This document shows, in pieces, positions 14,344 through 20,766 of a stretch of 28,829 nt of DNA. The stretch lies in assembly GCA_023426265.1 (NCBI GenBank), contig JAFABA010000026.1:1-28829 (forward strand). Direction: 5' to 3'. Origin of the DNA: Bacillota bacterium (lineage in GTDB: Bacteria; Bacillota; Clostridia; Christensenellales; CAG-138). The notes beneath the pieces were generated by a model, which was not told the DNA's origin, did no database searches, and saw nothing but the letters and a program-made list of their open reading frames with translations. Position 1 is the stretch's first letter. Every line of letters starts with the position of its first letter. Made by a program: the position numbers and the translations under genes.

Positions 14344-14799
14344 ATGAAGACCGGAAAGAAAAGGAAGGGGAGAGTTGGCATGTGGATTGTGTTGTCCATC
14401 ATCGGGCTGATTGCGTTGGGGATGGGGGGAGCGATCGTATTCACCGGCCCCGGGCGGGCGGAACTGCAGAACATAAAGATTAAGGCGGTGGATTTTCACA
14501 GCCTGCGCGATGGCGTCTATACGGGGGCATATCATGGGTCAAAGGATAACTTTCGGGATGCCGGGGTAGAGGTGACCGTAGCCTCGGGAGCCGTCACAGA
14601 TATCAAGATAACGCAGGGTGCGCTGGCCAATGAAAAACAGACGGCCGAAATGGGGAAAGGCCTTACCATAGGCGACCTGTTCGACAGGGTGGTAAAAGCC
14701 CAGTCCCTGCAGGTGGATGTCATCAGCGGCGCGACATTAACCTCCAATGCGCATCTCAAAGCGGTGGAAAACGCGCTCGAAAAGGCGGCAAGCAAGTGA
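14344..14799 (+). CDS. Membrane-anchored FMN-binding domain protein
   Basis: The 151-residue protein has one N-terminal transmembrane segment (about 13-33) and an extracytoplasmic FMN_bind domain. The flavinylation motif Dxx(S/T)GAT is exact: DVISGAT at 125-131, so Thr131 is the expected FMN attachment site. RDGVYTGAYHGSKD and DIKITQG are also family-like. Such proteins pass electrons across or along the membrane in NqrC/RnfG-like chains and extracellular electron transfer systems. ApbE, encoded directly upstream, would modify it. No heme motif or fused reductase domain is present, so the electron partner must be another protein, perhaps the flavodoxin of the same operon. Confidence 0.9.
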   Translation: MKTGKKRKGRVGMWIVLSIIGLIALGMGGAIVFTGPGRAELQNIKIKAVDFHSLRDGVYTGAYHGSKDNFRDAGVEVTVASGAVTDIKITQGALANEKQTAEMGKGLTIGDLFDRVVKAQSLQVDVISGATLTSNAHLKAVENALEKAASK

Positions 14800-14819
14800 C
14801 GGCAAAGGAGTGATTTTTG

Positions 14820-15275
14820 ATGGAAAAAAGAATGTCGGTGATGGGGATCGGCCCGAAAGCGGGCGCGATTGTCGGCGGGTATCTGGCTTTGACGGTCATA
14901 CTGCACTACGTGCTTTCCCCGCTGTTTCGCATCACGGAACAATACGGCGTGCTGCTCATCGTTGGCATTGCCCTGGCGGTTGTGGGGTTTTCTCTGAATT
15001 TGATCGCGTCCTTTGAAATGCTCAAGGCGCATAAGAAGGACGCTTTAGCCACCAAGGGGCTGTACGGGGTGTTCCTGCATCCCATGTACTTCTCTCAGGT
15101 ATTCGTTACGATCCCCGGAATTACGCTGCTGTTTAACTCCTGGCTGGTGCTCTCTACGGTGCTTGTCGGGATCATAGTTGTGAAGCTGTTTGCGCAGGAA
15201 GAAAACCGGTATCTTGAAACCCGTTACGGGAATGCGTACAGGGCATATGCGCGGAACGTACCGGTGAAGTTCTGA
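14820..15275 (+). CDS. Isoprenylcysteine methyltransferase-like membrane protein
   Basis: The 151-residue integral membrane protein has about four hydrophobic segments and the C-terminal signature of the ICMT/phospholipid methyltransferase superfamily. That signature is TKGLYGVFLHPMYFSQVF followed by EENRYLETRYGNAYRAYARN. Family members methylate lipids or prenyl-cysteines using S-adenosylmethionine; bacterial substrates are mostly unknown. The ATG at 14820 has AAAGGAG about 9 nt upstream; a TTG one codon earlier is also in frame. Its place between the FMN-binding protein and a flavodoxin is unusual and hints at modification of a lipid-soluble carrier, but this is inference. Confidence 0.8.
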   Translation: MEKRMSVMGIGPKAGAIVGGYLALTVILHYVLSPLFRITEQYGVLLIVGIALAVVGFSLNLIASFEMLKAHKKDALATKGLYGVFLHPMYFSQVFVTIPGITLLFNSWLVLSTVLVGIIVVKLFAQEENRYLETRYGNAYRAYARNVPVKF

Positions 15276-15340
15276 TGCAAAGGAACGCCCACGGCCAAAA
15301 TTTTGAAAATTTTGAATTTTTATAGAAGGAGAGGCTTTTT

Positions 15341-15868
15341 ATGAGCATTGCAGTGGTTTCGTATTCCCTTACCGGGAACAATCAAACGCTGGCGGCCGCT
15401 GTGGCAAAGGAACTTACAGCGGAGCATATCAAAATAGCGGCGGAGAAGCCGCGGAACATGGGCGCGATTACGCTGGATATGATGTTTGGCCGTGTGCCCA
15501 AGGTACGGCCCCTTCCTGCGGTGTTGGGCCAATATGAGAAAATTATATTCATCGCCCCGGTGTGGATGGGGATGGCTGCATCCCCGCTTCGCGCCTACCT
15601 TAAATACCTGAAGGAACGCCCGCGCCCATACGCGTTTGCCTCCATCAGCGGCGGGGCGCTCAACAACAACCCTAAGCTGAAGGATGATTTGGAAAAATGG
15701 GCGGGAAGATCGCCCGCGGCGTTTGCCGATTTTCATATCGTCGATCTTCTGCCGTCCAATCCAAAGCCGACAACAAAGGACACAGGCGATTATCGGATCA
15801 ATGAAGGGGATACGATTAAACTGAGCGGGACGATCGCAGATGCCGTAAAGAACGAAATGGGGATTTGA
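15341..15868 (+). CDS. Flavodoxin-like protein
   Basis: The 175-residue cytosolic protein has the flavodoxin phosphate loop near its start, SYSLTGNNQTLA (about 7-18). A second strand, KIIFIAPVWMGMAASPLRAYL (about 67-87), normally packs on the flavin ring. A third block, YAFASISGGALNNN, matches the GxxG-containing strand of the fold. It would carry electrons through non-covalent FMN. AAGGAGAGG lies about 8 nt upstream. It is the last gene of the TetR operon and the likely soluble partner of the flavinylated membrane protein. The 65-nt gap before it holds a short A/T-rich duplication (AAAATTTTG twice). Confidence 0.85.
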   Translation: MSIAVVSYSLTGNNQTLAAAVAKELTAEHIKIAAEKPRNMGAITLDMMFGRVPKVRPLPAVLGQYEKIIFIAPVWMGMAASPLRAYLKYLKERPRPYAFASISGGALNNNPKLKDDLEKWAGRSPAAFADFHIVDLLPSNPKPTTKDTGDYRINEGDTIKLSGTIADAVKNEMGI

Positions 15869-15897
15869 ACGGAAAACAGGATATGCAGGGCATAGGG

Positions 15898-15930
15898 CGG
15901 GTACGTACCGGACATACGGGTACGTACCCG
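15898..15930. repeat. Tandem GTAC palindromes
   Basis: CGGGTACGTACCG (15898-15910) is followed by CGGGTACGTACCCG (15917-15930). Each is self-complementary and the two also pair with one another. It lies 30 nt after the flavodoxin stop, without a T-run, so it may be an operator or a transcript-end structure. Confidence 0.5.
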
Positions 15931-16090
15931 CAAAGCATTTTGGGGCGATCCTCAGCCTTCGTTATGCATATAAATACAGAACTTTTCAATCACATCATCC
16001 AGAATCCGGGAAAGCCACACTATTTTGCAAAGAAAATAGCGCCCGTTCAAAAATTTCTTCTGTATGTTCATCCGTTTTTCCAATAACCTG
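15931..16090. other. Intergenic stretch before the transporter promoter
   Basis: AT-rich DNA. Short frames on both strands (15865-16086 plus, 15952-16137 minus) have no supporting ribosome site or motif and are not called. Confidence 0.4.
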
Positions 16091-16119
16091 TTGACATATA
16101 GGTTTAGTTGGAATATGCT
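16091..16119 (+). promoter_or_regulatory. Strong sigma-A promoter of the transporter operon
   Basis: TTGACA (16091-16096), 17-nt spacer, TATGCT (16114-16119). Transcription would begin about 45 nt before the leader peptide. Confidence 0.8.
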
Positions 16120-16172
16120 ATTAATCATATTAATCATACTGGATTAGTGGTAATTAGGGAGGGGGTGCCGTA

Positions 16173-16253
16173 ATGTCCGGTCGGTTTATGCGTAAACTGC
16201 GAATGCGCAGCTGTATCCTCAGGGCCAATTCCGTATGTTGTTGTCGTTTGTAG
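16173..16253 (+). CDS. Cys-rich leader peptide of the transporter operon
   Basis: A 26-codon frame begins at ATG 16173 with a strong GGGAGGGGG 7 nt upstream. It ends NSVCCCRL and stop, with three consecutive TGT codons (16236-16244) and an earlier Cys. It is rich in Arg (MRKLRMRSC). It lies between the promoter and the ABC ATPase gene, whose TTG start is 37 nt after its stop. Runs of codons for a regulated amino acid are typical of attenuator peptides, and polycysteine leaders are known upstream of sulfur genes in Actinobacteria. TGAGG in the ATPase ribosome site (16278-16282) can pair with CCTCA (16217-16221) inside the leader. A ribosome waiting for Cys-tRNA could break that pairing. The mechanism is inferred. 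Confidence 0.7.
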   Translation: MSGRFMRKLRMRSCILRANSVCCCRL

Positions 16254-16289
16254 GAAAGTAGCGCGCTCCGATTGAAATGAGGGAAGCCA

Positions 16290-17042
16290 TTGATCACTGT
16301 AACGGATATCCGCAAGTCGTTTGGCGATAAGGAAATTTTAAAAGGAATTGACCTTACGATAGAAAAAGGAGACGTCGCGGCCATTATCGGCTCAAGCGGT
16401 ACGGGAAAGACGACGCTTTTGCGTTGCATCAACTGCCTGGAAAAGGCCGATGCCGGCAGCGTGAGTATAGACGGACTGACATATGAGTTTCATAAGTCGC
16501 CCAAGAAAAAGATGCTTGCGCTCAGAAGAAAAACCGCAATGGTATTCCAGCATTACAATCTTTTTCGGAACAAGACTGCGCTTGAAAACGTTACGGAAGG
16601 GCTCATAGTCGTCCAGAAGCTCAATAAAGCGGAAGCCGTTGCAATTGCGAAGACGGAGCTCAAAAACGTAGGGCTGGAAGGCGCGGAGCATGCTTACCCG
16701 CACCAGCTTTCCGGCGGGCAGCAGCAGCGCGTGGGCATTGCGCGGGCGCTCGCCTTGAAACCCGAAGTGATCCTATTTGACGAACCCACCTCTTCGCTGG
16801 ACCCGGAATTGGTCGGCGAGGTGCTCGCTGTCATGAGGCAGGTGGCAAGCTCGGGCATCACCATGCTTGTGGTCACACATGAAATGCAGTTTGCTAAGAA
16901 GGTCGCAAACCGGGTCATATTCATGGAGGAAGGCAAAATTGTAGAACAGGGGCCGCCTGAAAAGATATTTACAACCCCCGCGGAAAAAGCGACCCAACGG
17001 TTTTTGCAAAACATTTTAGAACCCTTTGCATATCAAATATAA
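16290..17042 (+). CDS. Polar amino acid (probably cystine) ABC transporter ATPase
   Basis: This 250-residue cytosolic ATPase powers an importer. Walker A GSSGTGKT (34-41), the Q-loop in AMVFQHYNLF, signature LSGGQQQR (140-147), Walker B VILFDEP (160-166) and switch His197 are all intact. The sequence style is that of the HisP/GlnQ/TcyN class. The start is TTG with GAGGGA 5 nt upstream. It is first in an operon with the binding protein and two permeases, an order close to the Bacillus TcyJKLMN cystine system. The Cys-codon leader in front supports cystine or another sulfur amino acid as the substrate, but the assignment is not proven. Confidence 0.92.
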   Translation: MITVTDIRKSFGDKEILKGIDLTIEKGDVAAIIGSSGTGKTTLLRCINCLEKADAGSVSIDGLTYEFHKSPKKKMLALRRKTAMVFQHYNLFRNKTALENVTEGLIVVQKLNKAEAVAIAKTELKNVGLEGAEHAYPHQLSGGQQQRVGIARALALKPEVILFDEPTSSLDPELVGEVLAVMRQVASSGITMLVVTHEMQFAKKVANRVIFMEEGKIVEQGPPEKIFTTPAEKATQRFLQNILEPFAYQI

Positions 17043-17061
17043 AGTTTTTTGGAGGCATGTT

Positions 17062-17943
17062 ATGAAACAGAGAGTATTGGGAGTATTGCTGGTGTTCGTC
17101 CTCTTGCTTGCAGTAGGCTGCTCCGCCCCGAGCGAGCCTGCCGCAGCGCCCACCCCCGCGGCGGCCGAAGCCACGCCCGCAGAAGCGGCGGAAGCGACCG
17201 CAGCGCCCGAAGCGGAAGTACAGACGGTAAACGTCGCGCTCGAGTCCGGCTCCAAGCCCCTGAGCTTTGAAGACGAAAACGGCAACAAGGTCGGCTACGA
17301 AGTGGATGTGCTCAACGCCGTAGACGAACTGATCCCCGAATATGCGTTCAATCTTGAGTTTGTGGAAGGGGAAGCTACCCAGATCGGCCTTGAGACCGGC
17401 AAATACGCGCTCATCGGCGGCGGCCTGTACAAGACCCCCGAACGCGTAGAAAAGTACCTGATTCCGGACGCCATCAACGGTGTGAGCCTCATCAACATCT
17501 ATGTGCATGAGGATGATGCCACCATTAAGACTCTGGATGATCTTGTAGGCAAAAACCTGGTGCCCTCCTCGCCCAACGGCGGTATCTTCAACCTGCTGAC
17601 CGAGTACAACGCGGCGCATCCCGACGCGCAGATCACCATCACCACCGCCGAAGGCATATCCGTTGCGGACCGTTTCAAATCCGTGGATGCAAAAGAATAC
17701 GACGCGCTGGTACTGCCCAACAACCTTGGGTTCAACGAAATCAAAGCGCAGCTTGGTTTGAAGGTGAAGGCGGTGGAAGAACCCGTCAAAATCAACGGCA
17801 CGTATTTCGCGCTCGCTAAGGGCCAGGAGGATCTCTCGGCCAAGGTGGAAGACGCGCTCAAAACGCTCCGCGAGAACGGCAGGCTTTCCGAGCTCTCGCT
17901 GAAGTGGTATGGCGAGGACACCATTCAGTTTTTCCAGGATTAA
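17062..17943 (+). CDS. ABC transporter substrate-binding lipoprotein (SBP_bac_3)
   Basis: The 293-residue lipoprotein has a signal peptide ending LLAVGC (lipid-modified Cys20), an Ala/Pro/Glu linker (about 23-54) and a family-3 solute-binding fold. The parts SKPLSFEDENGNKVGYEVDV, GKYALIGGGLYKTPERVEKYLIPD and ALAKGQEDLSAKVEDAL are typical. It captures the amino acid outside the membrane and hands it to the permeases encoded downstream. GGAGG is 6 nt before the ATG at 17062; an earlier in-frame ATG lies inside the ATPase gene. The usual Arg that binds the substrate carboxylate could not be assigned confidently (candidate in the KTPERVEKY loop). Confidence 0.9.
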   Translation: MKQRVLGVLLVFVLLLAVGCSAPSEPAAAPTPAAAEATPAEAAEATAAPEAEVQTVNVALESGSKPLSFEDENGNKVGYEVDVLNAVDELIPEYAFNLEFVEGEATQIGLETGKYALIGGGLYKTPERVEKYLIPDAINGVSLINIYVHEDDATIKTLDDLVGKNLVPSSPNGGIFNLLTEYNAAHPDAQITITTAEGISVADRFKSVDAKEYDALVLPNNLGFNEIKAQLGLKVKAVEEPVKINGTYFALAKGQEDLSAKVEDALKTLRENGRLSELSLKWYGEDTIQFFQD

Positions 17944-17984
17944 CGTACCAAAAATAAACTGACAGGATAGGAGCGTTGACCTCC

Positions 17985-18680
17985 ATGGCGTTTGACTTCG
18001 GCTATTGCCTGAAAATCATAGGGAGAGTGAGTTCCACAATCCCCTACACGATATTCATTATCGTCATTTCAGGTATACTGGGGCTCTTATTAGCCATGGG
18101 GGTCGCTGCTGTCCGCATTAAAAAGTGGAAGGTGCTCTATGAGCTGACCAACCTGTACATGTCGTTTTTTCGCAGCACCCCGGGCATTATCCACATATTC
18201 TTAATCTATTATGGTTTTCCGCTGCTGCTAAAGCAGTTTGGGATCGACGCCGACGGCTGGAGCAAGACGCTCTACGCCCTGATTGCGCTGATCCTCTTTA
18301 ACGGCGCGTATCTGTCGGAATTCCTGCGGCCCGCTTACCTTTCCGTAAGCCGCGGTCAGCACGACGCTGCGGACAGCATCGGCATGACGGGCTTTATGAA
18401 GTTCCGCAGGATCATACTGCCGCAGCTTTTGCCTGTGGCCTGGCCCAACCTTGAAAATGCCCTGGTGGAGCTCGTGAAGGATACGTCCGTGCTGTTCGTC
18501 ATCGGCCTTGTCGACATCATGGGAAAGGCCAAGATCATCATATCCAACGATTACGGCGTGAAAAAGCTGGAAGTCTATGTCGCCACGGCGATCATTTATT
18601 GGCTCATCACATTTTTCGTAAGCTACGGGTTCCGATTTGCCGGAAGAAAACTTGGGGTAGCCAAACACATAAAGAAGTAG
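17985..18680 (+). CDS. Amino acid ABC transporter permease 1
   Basis: The 231-residue permease has about five transmembrane segments. It carries the inner-membrane-component signature RPAYLSVSRGQHDAADSIGM (cytosolic EAA loop), then RIILPQLLPVAWPNLENALVELVKDTSVLFVIGLVDIM. It belongs to the HisM/GlnP family and should form a heterodimer with the next gene product. The ATG at 17985 is preferred over a TTG at 17976, because AGGAG at 17969-17973 is only 2 nt from the TTG. The TAG stop is immediately followed by the next start region, so the two permeases are translationally coupled. Confidence 0.9.
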   Translation: MAFDFGYCLKIIGRVSSTIPYTIFIIVISGILGLLLAMGVAAVRIKKWKVLYELTNLYMSFFRSTPGIIHIFLIYYGFPLLLKQFGIDADGWSKTLYALIALILFNGAYLSEFLRPAYLSVSRGQHDAADSIGMTGFMKFRRIILPQLLPVAWPNLENALVELVKDTSVLFVIGLVDIMGKAKIIISNDYGVKKLEVYVATAIIYWLITFFVSYGFRFAGRKLGVAKHIKK

Positions 18681-18689
18681 GTGGGCCGT

Positions 18690-19376
18690 TTGATCGACAT
18701 AGCGATCGTTTTTGAAGACAGTAAAGCCATATTGACGGTTGTTCCCTTTACGCTGGGAACGGCGTTTGCCATATTATGCGCGGCTATCGTACTTGGATTG
18801 CTGATTGCCGTCATACGCATCAACGAGGTCCCCGTATTGAAGCATATCGTTCATGCGTTCATCCATTACACCAGGGGCATTCCGCTCATTATCCATCTGT
18901 ACCTGGCGTATTACGCGCTGCCGCCGGTCGTCAATTCCGTTCTCGGCTTTTTTGGAGTAACGCAGTCCTATGAGGTATCGCCTCTTGCGGTATTGCTTGT
19001 GGCCTATTCGTTCTACGCAGCAGTCGGCCAATCGGAAAACATCCGCGGCGCGTTCGTTTCCATAGAACCCGGCCAGTGGGACGCCTCCTACTCCGTGGGG
19101 TTTACCGGCTGGCAGGCGATGCAGCGCATCATACTGCCGCAGGGGCTCACTGTGGCAGTGCCCGTATTCTTTAACAATTATCTCAATATCATCAAAGGCC
19201 TTTCTCTGGCGTTTACGATTGGCGTCACCGACATATTGGCCCGCGCCAAGCTATGTTCCGCTGAAAATTTCAGCTACCTGGAAGCCTACATCTCGGCTGC
19301 CCTTGTGTATTGGGGCCTGTGCGTGCTTCTTGGGGTTGTTTTTAGAAAAATAGAAAAAGCATTTACCAAATGGTAA
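18690..19376 (+). CDS. Amino acid ABC transporter permease 2
   Basis: This is the second HisM/GlnP-type permease of the operon (228 residues, about five transmembrane segments). It has the EAA loop IRGAFVSIEPGQWDASYSVGF followed by RIILPQGLTVAVPVFFNNY. A TTG start at 18690 is chosen, with AGGTGG just upstream and an N-terminus (MIDIAIVFEDSKAILTVVPF) that fits the family. A GTG at 18681, directly after the previous stop, is an alternative. Two different permease genes imply a heterodimeric channel, as in TcyL/TcyM. Its end overlaps the ribosome-site region of the methyltransferase-like gene. Confidence 0.9.
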   Translation: MIDIAIVFEDSKAILTVVPFTLGTAFAILCAAIVLGLLIAVIRINEVPVLKHIVHAFIHYTRGIPLIIHLYLAYYALPPVVNSVLGFFGVTQSYEVSPLAVLLVAYSFYAAVGQSENIRGAFVSIEPGQWDASYSVGFTGWQAMQRIILPQGLTVAVPVFFNNYLNIIKGLSLAFTIGVTDILARAKLCSAENFSYLEAYISAALVYWGLCVLLGVVFRKIEKAFTKW

Positions 19377-19387
19377 GGGGGAAAAGC

Positions 19388-20422
19388 ATGAACAAGACAG
19401 AACGCATCAAAGCGGCATTGCATGGCGAAGCGGTGGACCGCGTGCCCGTTAACCTCTGGATGCATTTTTCGGCTGTGGATCAGGACCCAAGGAGCCTGGC
19501 CGAGACCCAGGTGGCGTTTGCGAACAAGTACGACTTCGATTTTATCAAGCTCATGCCTTTCGGCCTGTACGGCGTGCAGGACTACGGCGTGAAGGTCAAA
19601 ATATATAACCAGGTCAACCTTCCTCCCATCGTGGACGATTATGGAATTCATGAGCTTGCGGACTGGGGAAATATCGACGTATTGCCCGCGTATTACGGGA
19701 CCTATGGCAAACAGGTGCAGCTCGCCCGCTATGCCGTAAAGCTTGCAAAAAAGGGTCTGCCCATCATACAGACCATATTCAGCCCTCTCACCACGGCGCG
19801 GAAGCTTGCGGGCGACCGAATTCTGTTGGATATGAAGGAAGACCCGAGGCTCTTCAAGCAGGCACTTCAGGCCATTACTGAGACCACCGTCAATTTTGTA
19901 AAAGCCAATATGGAGGAAGGCATAGACGGATTCTTCTTTGCCAGCCAGTGCTCCAACCATGATTTTTTGACGGTGGAGGAGTACAGGGAGTTCGGCGAAC
20001 ACTTCGATCTGCAGGTGATCAACGCCTACAAGGATAAGACGTATTTCAACGTCGCCCACATTCACGGCGACAACGGCATGTTTGAGGTGATCTCAAACTA
20101 TCCGGTCAACTGCATCAACTGGCACGACCGCTGGAGCAGCCCAAGCTTAAGCGAGGCAAGGGCAATTACAGACAAATGCCTGCTTGGCGGTATCCGCGAG
20201 GTACCCTACTACGACGCAAGCGGCAGCCGCATCCGCGGCAGCCTGCTCAATGAGGGCACTGTGGATGAAGTGGAACGGCATGTGCGCGAGGCGATCGACT
20301 CCGTGGGCGGCAGGGGGCTTATTTTAGGACCGGGTTGCGTGGCGGACCAGAAGGTGCTTGAAAAGAACCTGTACGCGCTGCGCAGGGCCGTCAATACCGA
20401 TGCGATCGGCCAGGCCGTATAA
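19388..20422 (+). CDS. UroD-superfamily corrinoid methyltransferase-like protein (MtaA type)
   Basis: This 344-residue TIM-barrel protein belongs to the uroporphyrinogen decarboxylase superfamily. It is not HemE: the substrate-binding RQAGR start is absent, and it begins MNKTERIKAALHGEAVDRVP as methylcobamide methyltransferases do. In that group zinc is held by HxC and a later Cys. Here the equivalent site reads NVAHIHGDN (His224, His226) and ILGPGCVAD (Cys317), so the middle ligand is changed from Cys to His. It follows the second permease by 11 nt and shares its operon, hence a thiol or methylated sulfur compound is a reasonable substrate, but this is inference. No corrinoid protein gene is nearby. 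Confidence 0.78.
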   Translation: MNKTERIKAALHGEAVDRVPVNLWMHFSAVDQDPRSLAETQVAFANKYDFDFIKLMPFGLYGVQDYGVKVKIYNQVNLPPIVDDYGIHELADWGNIDVLPAYYGTYGKQVQLARYAVKLAKKGLPIIQTIFSPLTTARKLAGDRILLDMKEDPRLFKQALQAITETTVNFVKANMEEGIDGFFFASQCSNHDFLTVEEYREFGEHFDLQVINAYKDKTYFNVAHIHGDNGMFEVISNYPVNCINWHDRWSSPSLSEARAITDKCLLGGIREVPYYDASGSRIRGSLLNEGTVDEVERHVREAIDSVGGRGLILGPGCVADQKVLEKNLYALRRAVNTDAIGQAV

Positions 20423-20494
20423 AGCGTTTTGAATAGAATGCCGCTGGGGCGGGAAAATATGGCCGCCTTGTAATCTATTTCGAAAATCAGATAT

Positions 20495-20529
20495 GACGCG
20501 CCGGGGATCTCCTCCCGGCGTCATTTTTA
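20495..20529 (+). terminator. Terminator of the transporter operon
   Basis: The stem GACG(CG)CCGGG/CCCGGCGTC with a two-base bulge is followed by ATTTTTATTT, about 75 nt after the methyltransferase-like stop. Confidence 0.75.
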
Positions 20530-20668
20530 TTTGAAAGCGCCGCATGCAAAAAACATGTAAAAAGTATTCCGTGCACACAACTTCTACAAATTTTCCTGCT
20601 ATCTTTTTATGCGTACGGAACGGAGACAGCAAACGTGAGTTCGGGCCGCTGTGGTTGTAAGAGTTTTT

Positions 20669-20712
20669 ACACTATCGTTTTGGGTAGTATTGCACAATAT
20701 AGTGCGTACTTG
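20669..20712. promoter_or_regulatory. Putative HxlR operator, copy 1
   Basis: The 44-nt block is identical at 41 positions to 23504-23547. It contains ACTATCG...GGGTAGT inverted arms (CTA/TAG core) and a second half ATATAGTGCGTACTTG whose last bases form the start of the -35 box. A repressor bound here would block the exporter gene. Confidence 0.7.
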
Positions 20713-20738
20713 AACTATTTTCCTTTGCAGTATATTGT
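20710..20738 (+). promoter_or_regulatory. Promoter of the exporter-cupredoxin gene
   Basis: TTGAAC (20710-20715) and TATTGT (20733-20738) are 17 nt apart, and TATATT overlaps the latter. The -35 overlaps the end of the putative operator. Confidence 0.6.
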
Positions 20739-20766
20739 TCCATGCGTATGAACGGAGGTAGATGGA

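Noticed and set aside
15865..16137. Small frames on both strands before the transporter promoter
   Set aside because: They lack ribosome sites and overlap the GTAC palindromes or the promoter.
19388..20422. Uroporphyrinogen decarboxylase HemE
   Set aside because: The RQAGR substrate motif of HemE is missing and no heme genes are nearby; the methyltransferase branch fits better.
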